Assembly (NCBI GenBank): GCA_030220185.1 | Contig: JASPKZ010007548.1 | Coordinates: forward strand, 124,001 to 188,000 | Direction: 5' to 3' | DNA: 64,000 nt | Source: Diploptera punctata | Lineage: Eukaryota > Arthropoda > Insecta > Blattodea > Blaberidae | In this document: piece by piece, positions 54,449 to 62,984 of the stretch | Position numbering within the stretch: the first letter of the stretch is position 1 | Layout: every line of letters begins with the position of its first letter | The notes under the pieces: generated by a model | The model's database searches: none | What the model was told of the DNA's origin: nothing | What the model saw: only the letters and a program-made list of their open reading frames with translations | Position numbers and translations under genes: made by a program

Positions 54449-55311
54449 AATATGGGAAATAACATTATGAGGTTCTTATTAATGAAAAATTAATCATTTT
54501 TTTATATCTTACCTCATAGTTTGTTTTCTTAAATACGGGAAGTACAATTAAGTTATGTAGGTAGGAAATAACACTATGAGGTTTATTTTAATTTTGTTTA
54601 GTTGTTTCTTGACTCACCTCATACTTCTAACTCCCATGCAGACTCGAGTTTCTTCGCTGCATTTGTGACATTCTCAATGCTGTATTACATCAGTTGTGAA
54701 CGTAATACAGCATTGAGAATGTCACAAATGCAGTGAAGAAACTCGAGTCTGCATGGGAGTTAAGAAGTATGAGGTGAGTCAAGAAACAATTAAATAAAAT
54801 TAAAAATGGGAACTACAAATTTAATTAAAATTACAGTGGGAGGAAACACTATGAGGTATTTACATTAATAAATGAGTTGGAGAAAATGTTTTATCATCTC
54901 ATCTCACAAATTTGCATGTCTTCACAATACCAGTTTCAAAAGTGTATTATTACTTCCATCTTCAGTCCAATTTGTCTGAATTTGACTGAAGATGGAAGTA
55001 ATACTATACTTTCGAAACCGGTATCGTGAAGACATGCAACTTTGTGAGGTGAGATGTTAAAACATTTTCTCCAACTCATTTATTAATGGGAACTACAGTT
55101 TTCAAAAGGAAACATCCCTCCCGTTTTAAACTGACATTATTCATAGTTAAATATGGGAATAACATTATGAGGTTCTTATTCATGAAGAATGAATCATAAT
55201 GTCGGTTGAAAATGGGAGGGATGTTTCCTCTTGAAAACTGTAGTTCCCGTGTTTAAGAAAACAAACTATGAGGTAAGATATCAAAAATGACTCATTCTTC
55301 AAGAAAAATAT
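54449..55311. mobile_element. Cluster of nested fold-back PLE ends
   Basis: At least three PLE ends lie inside one another. The outer pieces share AACATTATGAGGTTCTTATT with 55160 and TTTTCTTAAATACGGGAA with 55250. A fold-back of about 100-bp arms sits at 54570-54808 (CAGACTCGAGTTTCTTC versus its complement near 54735). Another is at 54841-55085 (GAGTTGGAGAAAATGTT versus AACATTTTCTCCAACTC), with a hammerhead core. A last end is at 55140-55311. Each end shows CACTATGAGG/CCTCATA signatures. No intact ORF. Confidence 0.75.
54973..55034 (+). ncRNA. Hammerhead-like ribozyme motif, type I layout
   Basis: Stem I outer TGTCT (54973-54977) with AGACA (55030-55034), inner TGA with TCG, and an internal loop between. 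CTGAAGA at 54986-54992. Unpaired T. GGAAGT (54994-54999) with ACTTTC (55008-55013) as stem II. GAAA at 55014-55017. Self-complementary ACCGGT (55017-55022) as stem III. A55023 is the predicted cleavage base. All core positions are kept. Confidence 0.65.
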
Positions 55312-55383
55312 GTCTAAATTAGGATTCGAACCCAATGTGTCTGGTTCTGTACACCAGTGCTCTTCCATTTGAGCTATTATGCT
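55312..55383 (-). tRNA. tRNA-like cloverleaf (72 nt) abutting a PLE end
   Basis: Minus strand: D arm GCTC/GAGC, A26, anticodon arm CTGGT-GTACAGA-ACCAG (anticodon position ACA), 5-nt variable loop, T arm TTGGG-TTCGAAT-CCTAA. The acceptor strands AGCATAA and TTTAGAC do not pair well, so it is a pseudogene or SINE-like head. Its 3' end is followed at once by ATATTTTTCTTGAAGAATGA of the PLE. Confidence 0.5.
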
Positions 55384-55553
55384 TCTGATTTTCAGATTTT
55401 TCTCTATATTAATACAATTCCCGCACGTGAGAAAGCAGTGACCATTCATTCCACTAACGTCATCTAGCGGCCTTTTGAACAACAAGACTTTTTATTGATT
55501 GATTCCCATTTGTCCAGTTTAGGAAATGCGTGTTTCTTAACCAGAGTAATTTA

Positions 55554-55835
55554 ATAGTGGAATGCAGGCTTTCACAGCCGGTAATCATGGTAATAAAAGA
55601 TTCCGGGCTATGTGGCCGTGGTCTATAACTGGCATTTCTTCCAGACGTTTCTCCCTCAACTGCGGAGGGCATCTTCAGTGGTGAGCGCTTACAGCTGTTG
55701 TTTCCCTGTCGTAGACTCGACTGCGAATGAACAGCAGAAAGCTGGACGCTCTTTTTTATAATAAAAAAGTTTTTTGAAACGTCTGAAAAAAATGCCAGTT
55801 ATAGACCACGGCCACATAGCCTGGAATCTTTTATT
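55554..55835. mobile_element. Fold-back element (CTTTCACAGCCGG) with hammerhead motif
   Basis: ACCAGAGTAATTTA occurs at 55540-55553 and 55836-55849 (part of it may belong to the element ends). The arms pair TGGCCGTGGTCTATAACTGG with CCAGTTATAGACCACGGCCA. The left arm holds an intact hammerhead-like core on the minus strand. The right arm has only GAAACGTC left. Confidence 0.7.
55641..55681 (-). ncRNA. Hammerhead-like ribozyme motif (ACGT stem III)
   Basis: Minus strand: CCA (55679-55681) pairs with TGG (55641-55643) as stem I. CTGAAGA is at 55672-55678. A CCCTC/GAGGG stem II follows with an extra TG on one side and A on the other. GAAA is at 55648-55651, then self-complementary ACGT and C55644 as the UH base. 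Confidence 0.55.
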
Positions 55836-55934
55836 ACCAGAGTAATTTAGTTACACTTATTTCCCTACAGATGTCAGTGAGCGACAAGTGGTTAGTACAT
55901 TGTCTTCAGTGGAAGGATTTTTTCTATTTCTATA

Positions 55935-56490
55935 GTAATTCTGCCCAAATGCAGTTCTTTCACTGCAATCATGGCATTTTCATGCTATGCTTTGCAGTTT
56001 TACTATGGAATTATAGGTGTAAGAATCAAATGAATTGTGAATTCTTCTTACCTCATATATCTATGTTTTTTAAACACAGCACCGCAGTATCAGAGAAACA
56101 TCTTCTCCTTCATCAGCTGTTTCTCCAATACTGCGGTGCTGTGTTCAAAAAAACATAGATATATGAGGTAAGAAGAATTCACGATTCATTTGTTTCTTAT
56201 TAAGAAAACCTCATAATGTTAAAATTCCCAAATTTATTATATTAAATTATAGGTGTGGTAGCTTCCCGTTGCTTTCCACATGGGTGATGGATGAGATGAT
56301 AATGATGAGGATGATAATAATGGCCGGATGATTTTCAGGGACTGTTGGGCCCTAAGCTTCCTGACATTTGTCATACAGGTGAGGAAAAACCCCGAAAAAA
56401 CCTCACCCAGGAGCCTGTCCCGACCGGAAATCGAACCCAGGCCCGCTGTGTGACAAGGCAGCATGCTACCAAGACCACAGCAGCAGAAGG
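55935..56490 (-). mobile_element. tRNA-Asp-like SINE split by a PLE
   Basis: Minus-strand head GTGGTCTTGGTAGCATGCTG, TTGTCAC loop, B-box GGGTTCGATTTCCGG, and body GACAAATGTCAGGAAGCTTA at 56340-56480. The tail GTGTGGAAAGCAACGGGAAG resumes beyond the PLE and ends at GGGCAGAATTACTATAGAAA near 55935. Confidence 0.8.
56021..56244. mobile_element. 224-bp fold-back PLE in a SINE, 12-bp target duplication
   Basis: AATTATAGGTGT flanks it at 56009-56020 and 56245-56256. The arms (AATTCTTCTTACCTCATATA versus TATATGAGGTAAGAAGAATT) meet near 56100-56115. The right end adds AACCTCATAATGTTAAAATT. The core has CTGATGA but GATA in place of GAAA on the minus strand. Confidence 0.85.
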
Positions 56491-56593
56491 ATATGCTCAA
56501 CTATCTGTTGTTGGTACCCTATATTTGGACCATTTCCTTTATCTGTTTCCTGCATGTACAGTGGATTGTAGGAAAAGAAAATATCTGAACAGC

Positions 56594-56775
56594 TACACTC
56601 TATTTCAAATATCTATTCAGCAAGAGTACACACAGTTGTCTATTCCCGTTGGACTCTCATTGGCTGCTTGGTGAGATAATGAGGGAAACAGCCAATGAGA
56701 GTCCAATGCCAGCCTCAAGACTAGACAACTGTGTTTACTCCTGCTGCGTAGATGTTTGAAATAGAGTATAGGAAC
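56594..56775. repeat. Imperfect palindrome
   Basis: ACACTCTATTTCAAATATCT and TTGGACTCTCATTGGCTG at left pair with CAGCCAATGAGAGTCCAA and AGATGTTTGAAATAGAGT at right. Unknown element, no flanking duplication found. Stretch 56780-57456 is otherwise featureless. Confidence 0.6.
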
Positions 56776-57456
56776 ATTTTTTTTATAATTAGTAAAAAAT
56801 AGGTACCACAATAATATGTATTTAGTAAAATGTATTATAATAAAAAAGTTTATTCATTTGGATGGTTGGACAAGTAAAATCATGTGAAAAGAAGAAAAGG
56901 ATCTCTTTTTTAAAAAAAAAGATGAATCTACGTAAAAAGGAGTGTAAACATTTTTAATTATGAACTGAAATGAAACTAAATATGGAGATTTAGAAATATT
57001 TTAGTGTGTATTTTATATTTTCTCCTTGATTGTGCATGTTTTGGCATGAGCATGTATATTATTTAAATGTAATGCTGCATAAAAATCCTGTCATTATTTG
57101 TAAACAATCACTGGATATAAATAACAGGTTGGTTGTAGTTCCCAAACACTGAAACACCATTGCATTAGTGTCTGATTTAAGCTTAGACCGGGACATGGAG
57201 TATCTGAGAAATAATTCTCTATACCAAATAACACACCTACCATTATATATGTATATACAAAATATTTAATTTTATGTATTTTATACATATCATATACCTT
57301 GATTTTAAATTTCTTCCATAATTGAAGAAGTGTTTAATAAATATAAATTCGAGATTACATAGAAGAGCGCACACTACTGCGAGGCCACAATTCTGTTCCT
57401 GCTCCTTCACTTCAGGATTGCAGTTTGAAAAAAATTGATTAAATCACGTGCATAAA

Positions 57457-57646
57457 CTACACTCTGTAATGCATTGGAGTCCTAAATGGTGAACTTCTGT
57501 CACATTCTGCTTCGCTCAGTTCTTCCCGTTGTCTAGATGGTGTCCGAGTTGGAGTTCGGTTTGGCGTTGGTGTCGGAAATGTAAAAGCCGTTTCCTTAGT
57601 TTCACTACAGCTTCTACTGCTAAACTTCTTCTTGGGTGAGTGACTT
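57457..57646 (-). CDS. Terminal coding exon of an unrecognised minus-strand gene
   Basis: The acceptor AATTAATTTCAG ends at 57647. The exon encodes KSHSPKKKFSSRSCSETKET, AFTFPTPTPNRTPTRTPSRQ, REELSEAECDRSSPFRTP and MHYRV before TAG (57457-57459). The Ser/Pro/Arg-rich, TP-repeat composition suggests a disordered, phospho-regulated tail. Its phase (one base completing a codon) fits exactly with the two bases left by the exon at 60459-60551. No family is recognised. Confidence 0.65.
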
Positions 57647-57683
57647 CTGAAATTAATTGAAATTTTTAAAAATTTCAACATAA

Positions 57684-58548
57684 GATGGTATTAATAAGCT
57701 CTTAGTTTATGCTGATGATGTAGTACTACTGGCCGATAGCGAGGAGATACTAAAGGCCAACACGCACACACTATTGAGTAACACTAAGAAATTAGGATTG
57801 GAGGTAAATATCAGTAAAACTAAATATATGGTCACACGTAGAAATTCAGTATATAATGGAAATGGACAGCTAATGACAAATGAGGGAAATTTTGAGGAAG
57901 TGGCTGAATTCAAATACCTAGGAACAATAATCACAAATAGGAATGAGATGCACAAAGAAATTAAACATAGGCTCAATTCTGGAATTGCGTGCTATTATGC
58001 ATTGCAGAGACTTTTGATGTTCCAACTCCTTTCAAAAAATGTAAAGCTGAAAATATATAAAACTATTATTCTACCAGTTATATTATATGGGTGCGAAACA
58101 TGGACTCTTACTTTAAGGGAGGAAAGGAGATTACAAGTATTTGAGAATAAAGTTCTTAGGAAAATTTTTGGACCAAAGAGAGATGAACAGACAGGTGAAT
58201 GGAGAAGACTACATAACAATGAACTACATGGTCTTTATAGGAAGCCAGATATAATAAGAACAGTTAAGTCTCGTAGACTATGATTGGCAGGACATGTTGC
58301 GCGTATGGGGAATGAAAGACGTGCATGGAAGCTTCTTGTAGGAAAGCCAGAGGGAAAACGCCCAGTTGGTAGACCAAGAATGAGGTGGGAGAATAACATT
58401 AACTATGATTTTAGGGAATGTAGATTATACAGGGAATGATTGGAAAACATTAGCTCAGGATAGGGATGTATGGAGAGCTTATGTCTGCATGGCCATTAGC
58501 CTATGGTTTTGATAATGCCAATGAGTTAGGTAGTTAGTTTATGGAATG
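57684..58548 (+). mobile_element. RTE-like LINE in an intron
   Basis: Plus strand YADDVVLLADSEEILKANTH (57710 onward), TKKLGLEVNISKTKYMVTRR and EFKYLGTIITNRNEMHKEIK. Then LPVILYGCETWTLTLREERR and GPKRDEQTGEWRRLHNNELH up to a TGA at 58281, and further pieces to the GAGTTAGGTAGTTAG end. It starts only 38 bp upstream of the exon's acceptor. It is inverted relative to the host gene, and is the least broken copy of the 3' half in this window. Confidence 0.88.
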
Positions 58549-58599
58549 GTAAAATATTTTAAATCACAAAATCAGATTATATAAGACATGAATAAAGCC

Positions 58600-59175
58600 T
58601 GTGGTAACGTATGGAAGTGAGACTTGGGTTTTAACAGAAAATATCATTGTTAAGCTTGAAATTCTTTAAAGAAAAATTCTGAGAAGAATATATGGACACA
58701 TTCAAGAAAGAGGAGAATTGTGAACAATATAATGAGGGATTATATCACTTGTATAAATTACCAGACATTGTTACAGATCAAGTTTTTTTTTTTGAGTCTG
58801 GAAACATCTTGCCTCAATATGTTTTGATATAATCTTCTATATCATATAACTCATCAGTCTGTACAAGCTGAAGATGATATAGATGATTATATCGCAACAT
58901 GTTCAAGAACAAATCAACATTAAATTGAGGTAAAATGTTTCCAGATTCATAAAAATACTTGATTAAAAGAACCTCAAAATATTACTTCCTAAAATAAACC
59001 ATTGTTACAGATATTAAAATAGCTAGATTGTGATGGTCAGGACATATCCAGAGGATGGATAGTAGTGAAACGGTTAAGATGGACCATCCAGATGGAAGAA
59101 GAAATGTTGGAAGACCTAAAGCTAGGTGGAGGGATGGAGTTTTGGAAGATATCCAAAGAACTTATAATTCTAAAT
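58600..59175 (+). mobile_element. LINE C-terminal fragment hosting a PLE
   Basis: KPVVTYGSETWVLTENIIVK and KILRRIYGHIQERGEL at 58600-58725. After the PLE, GHIQRMDSSETVKMDHPDGR and RNVGRPKARWRDGVLEDIQR at 59035-59170. Another LINE family than the RTE copies. Confidence 0.75.
58779..58999. mobile_element. 221-bp fold-back PLE in a LINE, 13-bp target duplication
   Basis: CATTGTTACAGAT flanks it at 58766-58778 and 59000-59012. Arms: CTGGAAACATCTTGCCTCAA versus TTGAGGTAAAATGTTTCCAG. The plus strand has CTGAAGA, a GATATA/TATATC stem, then GCAA instead of GAAA and ACATGT, so a decayed hammerhead-like core. It ends AACCTCAAAATATTACTTCC. Confidence 0.85.
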
Positions 59176-59639
59176 TGGTGGATAGTCTGAATTCTTTTAC
59201 ATATTTTAAAATAGAAATTCAAAACTACTATTTTGGTGTATATATAAATTTGTGCAATTTGGTACTAGAAATATTTTAATACAAATGTAAAAAAATTAAA
59301 ATAAAATAATTTAACTTTTACAGGAATTAATCACTATGAGGTTTAATTTATGATAAAATCAAATGTTTCCTACCTCTCCTCATATAATTCTTCTAAGTAG
59401 ATCATAATTTCGAGACCATAAAGGTCTCATCTTCAGTACAATCTTGGTGACAATGTTATGTCGATTGGAAGAAACACTTCTTCTTCCGTCTGTTGGTGGA
59501 CTGATGAACCTCTGGATCAGGTCAGGATTTGTGGGAATTTCGAAGTTCATAAGTTTTCCTTTGTTTTTCTGAATGTGGATTTTTCCCAAACTGTAAGTTC
59601 CTTTTAATCAATTGAGTTGGTGTTTACTTGATGAAAATC

Positions 59640-60060
59640 CATATTTATTAATTAAATAAAAATAAAACGTAGTTTTATTTGATTTTCATATTTATTATAT
59701 AATTCAGTGACAGCTGTTTCGGTACACTGTACCTTCTTCAGACTTGTTAACAAATTATGAATTGTGTTCCAAATGATCTAAGCAACAATACAACAATATT
59801 TATTTAAATTTTTAAATTTAACAAAGGGGATTCATTCAAATTAAGTTGAGAATTTAACAGTTTTTTACTACTTTTAAATTTATTAATTTCTACAGCATCC
59901 AAAAGATCTAACTTCTTACCCTTATCACAAATATGTAAAATTTCAAAATTTGGATCGAAACAATGATTAAATTAGAATAGGTGGTTAGCATATTTTGAAT
60001 TTTCTAAATTTCTGTTATATGCTCTCATGTGTTCCTTTATCCGAGAGATAAAAGAGAAAA
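59640..60060 (-). mobile_element. Nested PLE of a second family, 5'-truncated
   Basis: The minus strand about 60045-59803 encodes RIKEHMRAYNRNLENSKYAN, HLFNFDHCFDPNFEILHICD and KGKKLDLLDAVEINKFKSS to LLNSQLNLNESPLLN and a stop. This is the C-terminal half of a GIY-YIG endonuclease and its tail. The 3' region that follows holds the best hammerhead-like motif of the window (59699-59758). Confidence 0.75.
59699..59758 (-). ncRNA. Hammerhead-like ribozyme motif, best preserved
   Basis: Minus strand: ATAATT (59753-59758) pairs with AATTAT (59699-59704) as outer stem I, and AGT (59742-59744) with ACT (59706-59708) as inner stem I. CTGAAGA is at 59735-59741, then one A. GGTAC/GTACC with loop AGT forms stem II. 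GAAA is at 59717-59720. Self-complementary ACAGCTGT (59710-59717) is stem III. C59709 is the predicted cleavage base. Every core base fits. Confidence 0.7.
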
Positions 60061-60458
60061 CTTTTATCTCTATAAAAGTTCCTTTTGTTTATCTATTTGT
60101 TTAATTAGACAGCCTAATTAAACAAATAGATAAACAAAAGGAACTTACGTTTGGGAAAAAAATCCACATTCAGAAAAACAAAGGAAAACTTATGAACTTC
60201 TAAATTCCTGCAAATCCTGACCTGATCCAGAGGTTCAATCGGTCCACCAACAGAGGGAAGAAGAAGTGTTTCTTCTGATCGACATAACATTGCCGCCAAG
60301 ATTGTACTGAAGATGAGACCGTTATGGTGTCAAAATTGCGATCTACTTAGAAGAATTATATGAGGAGATGTAGGAAACATCTGATTTTATCATAAAATAA
60401 AATAATTTTATTTCAAATTAAATTAAATGGTATTTTGCAATGCAGTTAATATACTCAC

Positions 60459-60551
60459 TTGTTACGGCCCTTACTATGTTGAAATCTTCGATCTGGAGTG
60501 GGTGATGCCTCATTTGAAGTGGAAGACTCAAAAGGACACTGACAAGTCGAC
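60459..60551 (-). CDS. Internal coding exon of the same minus-strand gene
   Basis: Acceptor AAATGTACAG (ending 60552) and donor GTGAGTAT (from 60458). The 93-bp exon reads STCQCPFESSTSNEASPTPD and RRFQHSKGRN, leaving two bases that join the next exon in frame (K then SHSPKKK). Ser/Pro/Arg-rich like its partner. The preceding exon at 62611 ends in another phase, so a further exon, or another splice site, must lie between. Confidence 0.6.
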
Positions 60552-60682
60552 CTGTACATTTGTGAAAAATCTAATTTAAGGAAACATAGAATATAATTAT
60601 TAACTTATACGTTTACCCTTTGAATTGTAGCGCTCTAATTTTCAATCCCAGTTCTAATATTACTTAAGGAAGAAAAATTAAA

Positions 60683-60754
60683 GCTCGTACCAGGTCTTGA
60701 ACCCAGGATCTCTGATTCTACACATCAGTATGATACCAGTTACACGATCCGAGC
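60683..60754 (-). tRNA. tRNA-like cloverleaf (72 nt, GTA anticodon position)
   Basis: Minus strand: acceptor GCTCGGA/TACGAGC (6 of 7 pairs), a short D stem with GG in the loop, A26, anticodon arm CTGAT-GTGTAGA-ATCAG with U33 and GTA (Tyr), a 5-nt variable loop AGATC, and T arm CTGGG-TTCAAGA-CCTGG. It is the best-folding tRNA-like sequence here. The overall sequence is unlike insect tRNA-Tyr as I know it and it has no intron, so I treat it as tRNA-like rather than a proven gene. It is followed by TTTAATTTTTCTTCCTTAAG. Confidence 0.5.
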
Positions 60755-60964
60755 CATGATAAGAACGTCAATATTTCTTTCCTCTTATGGAATTCTCATT
60801 CATCCGAAGACCGATAGCTGTCGCTACCAACATGCCAACTGACATCTTCTATTCAGAAGTATTTTCATTGGGAATTTATACATCACTTTTGAATGGTAAA
60901 GCTTCATATTTCAATGTTCTTATTTAAATTAATTTGAGATTGCAATTAATTGCAAAGATTGCAA

Positions 60965-61440
60965 TAAAGTATACATGGGAAAAACAAAAAAAGGAACTTA
61001 GTCACTCACAAAAAAGAACACTTTTAGAAACATAAAAAATGGTGAAATTGAGAAATCAGCTGTAGCAGCACATAGTTTATTAGAGAATCATAGAATTGAA
61101 AAAGAAGCAAAACTTTTGAAACATTTATTTAAACCTTTGGAATTAACAGTTTGGGAAAAGATATACATTAAAAAAGCCCTACTAGAACCATGAACTTCGA
61201 GGTTCCAGACGAATCAAGTTTGATTACAAAGTTCTTCAAAAGAACACCAGATGGCAGTTTAGAAAATTACTTCTTCAAAAGTACACCAGATAGCAGTTTA
61301 GAAAATTACTGGCATAATAAAAAATTGACAGTTGTGAAAACAGCTGATGATGGGAATGATGTATTTCCCGATACTGCAGTTCAGTTTTAAAAAAACATAG
61401 ATGTATGAGGTAAGAAGAATTCACGATTCATTTGATTCTT
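60965..61440 (+). mobile_element. 5'-truncated PLE with GIY-YIG endonuclease coding
   Basis: Plus strand: CNKVYMGKTKKG is the start of the GIY-YIG-like fold, then after a stop NGEIEKSAVAAHSLLENHRI and EKEAKLLKHLFKPLELTVWE. The frame 61190-61390 reads MNFEVPDESSLITKFFKRTP and DGSLENYFFKSTPDSSLENY, a small internal duplication (FFK.TPD.SLENY twice), and ends AVQF. A CTGATGA ... GATA core and the terminal GATGTATGAGGTAAGAAGAA follow. Confidence 0.8.
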
Positions 61441-61689
61441 ATTGTCTATGTTAGTTCGTCTCTCTACCAGTACATGCTACACTGTATTGTATTAAGTTCT
61501 TTTGATTCAGTAATTCCCAGTTGGAATCGACTCCAAGTGTGATTAATATAATCTGGCCTATTGGGCAGCCCATCAGCTGACTTTGACAGCACCTACTATG
61601 GTCTCATGAGTACTTCAAACTTCTAGGGTTCTTTTCCAATGTGTAGACCTACAGAAAACATTTGAAAACTCTTGCAGAGTATTCAGAAA

Positions 61690-61830
61690 TATATAAAAAA
61701 TGTGGTCTATAAAGTTCTTGTAAGAGCTGTTTTGTCTTACGCTTCTGAAACTTATTCACTGACAAGTCAGAAGAAAACATTTATCTATATTTGAAAGAAA
61801 AACCCTTAGATAAATTTCAGGTCCTGTTAA
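61690..61830 (+). mobile_element. LINE fragment
   Basis: VVYKVLVRAVLSYASETYSL and TSQKK in the plus frame, the Y.SET..L block of non-LTR elements, heavily decayed. Confidence 0.5.
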
Positions 61831-61849
61831 TGAAAATAGAATAAGGAGA

Positions 61850-62560
61850 AATACAGAGTGTCTCAAATTGATGTATACACTCTTTGAAACATTATTTCTC
61901 AGCAACAAAATGAGACAGAAATACAATTTTTGTTGTGTATGATCCACAAGGCACTGGAAAAGCATAGCAACATGTTCATCGATCTTCACGTCTTTATAAA
62001 CAACAATGGCGGCGAGATTATCATTCGATGAACGTAAGTGCATACTGAAGTGTTATTGGAAAGTGGAGAATGTTGTTGAAATGCAACAACGTTGGATGGT
62101 TGAATTTGGGACACCACCACCAACAATGGTAACAATAATAAGAATCCGAGACAAGTTTGAAGACAATGCATGACTGCAACAGTACTCTTGTTATCTGTCA
62201 AACGTCTCTTTCTTCTGCACCCGCCTTTCAACACATCTTTCACCATTCCATCGTCTTCAAACTTGTCTCGGATTCTTGTTACTGTTACCCTTGTTGGTGG
62301 TGGTGTCCCAAATTCAACCATCCAACGTCGTTGCACTTCAACAACATTCTCCACTTTCCAATAACAATTCAGCATGCACTTACGTTCATCAAATGATAAT
62401 CTCGCCGCCATTGTTGTTTATAAAGATGTGAAGATTGATGAATGTGTTGCTATGCTTTTCCAGTGCCTTGTGGAACTTACACAACAAAAATTGTAATTCT
62501 GTCTCATTTTGTTGCTGAGAAATAACGTTTAAAAAGTGTATATATCAATTTGGGACATTG
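61850..62560. mobile_element. Fold-back mariner-like element carrying transposase N-termini in both arms
   Basis: Two inverted arms, about 61850-62165 and 62205-62560, both begin near GTGTCTCAAATTGATGTATA-like ends. Both encode the same helix-turn-helix start. The left arm (62006-62173, plus) reads MAARLSFDERKCILKCYWKV and stops after 55 codons. The right arm (minus, from 62411) reads MAARLSFDERKCMLNCYWKV and FGTPPPTRVTVTRIRDKFED, then DVLKGGCRRKRRLTDN. This HTH type precedes DDE domains in insect mariner-superfamily elements. No catalytic domain is present. Confidence 0.75.
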
Positions 62561-62610
62561 TATTTTTTTTTTTTCCAATGCTACCAATACGATAACTGTA
62601 TTGAACTTAC

Positions 62611-62758
62611 TGTGACGTATGTTGCTGCGTAGATAAGCAGATTGGAAGTTGATTGGTTTATCGTCTATTCGTCCATCAGAATCTGAACCTGGAGAGTCAT
62701 ACTCTTCTGTATCAGAGCGTACTGATGGCCTCACATGTGCGTATTCATCTCCATCAAC
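62611..62758 (-). CDS. Upstream coding exon of the minus-strand gene
   Basis: Acceptor GTTACATTATCAG (AG at 62759-62760) and donor GTAAGTTC (from 62610). The 148-bp exon encodes VDGDEYAHVRPSVRSDTEEY, DSPGSDSDGRIDDKPINFQS and AYLRSNIRH, acidic and Ser-rich and without stops. It ends one base into a codon. Same strand and style as the exons at 60459 and 57457, so the same gene is likely but not proven. Product unrecognised. Confidence 0.55.
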
Positions 62759-62984
62759 CTGATAATGTAACAACAATATTTACATTTATACATTTCACTG
62801 TAAACTTTAAAATTAACACATGATTCTGTTTGTTCACCTCTCTTTTAAATCCTGAAACTCAGTACAGAAAACTCTCAATTACCTGTGTTCCTAGACAATG
62901 TATTTCAACAAACTTAAGTTAGAACCTTAGACACTGAACTTGATTGATTCTTGGTGGAGGTTACATTTTTCTAACAAGGGAACT

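Larger units (their letters stand above)
59313..60393. mobile_element. Fold-back PLE with a second PLE nested in it
   Basis: AAAATAAAATAATTT (low complexity) occurs at 59298-59312 and 60394-60408. Outer arms are 59330-59610 and 60065-60385 (AAGTTCCTTTT, TTCTGAATGTGGATTTTT..CC and AGGTTCATCGGTCCACC-type words in both orientations). The left arm keeps a hammerhead-like core on the minus strand near 59398-59440 (CTGAAGA, GAGACC/GGTCTC, GAAA). The middle belongs to a different PLE family (next entry). Confidence 0.75.

Noticed and set aside
57995..58219. Minus-strand frame opposite the RTE LINE (also 22503-22772 and 57707-57976)
   Set aside because: Recurrent only because the LINE itself recurs; antisense of RT coding.
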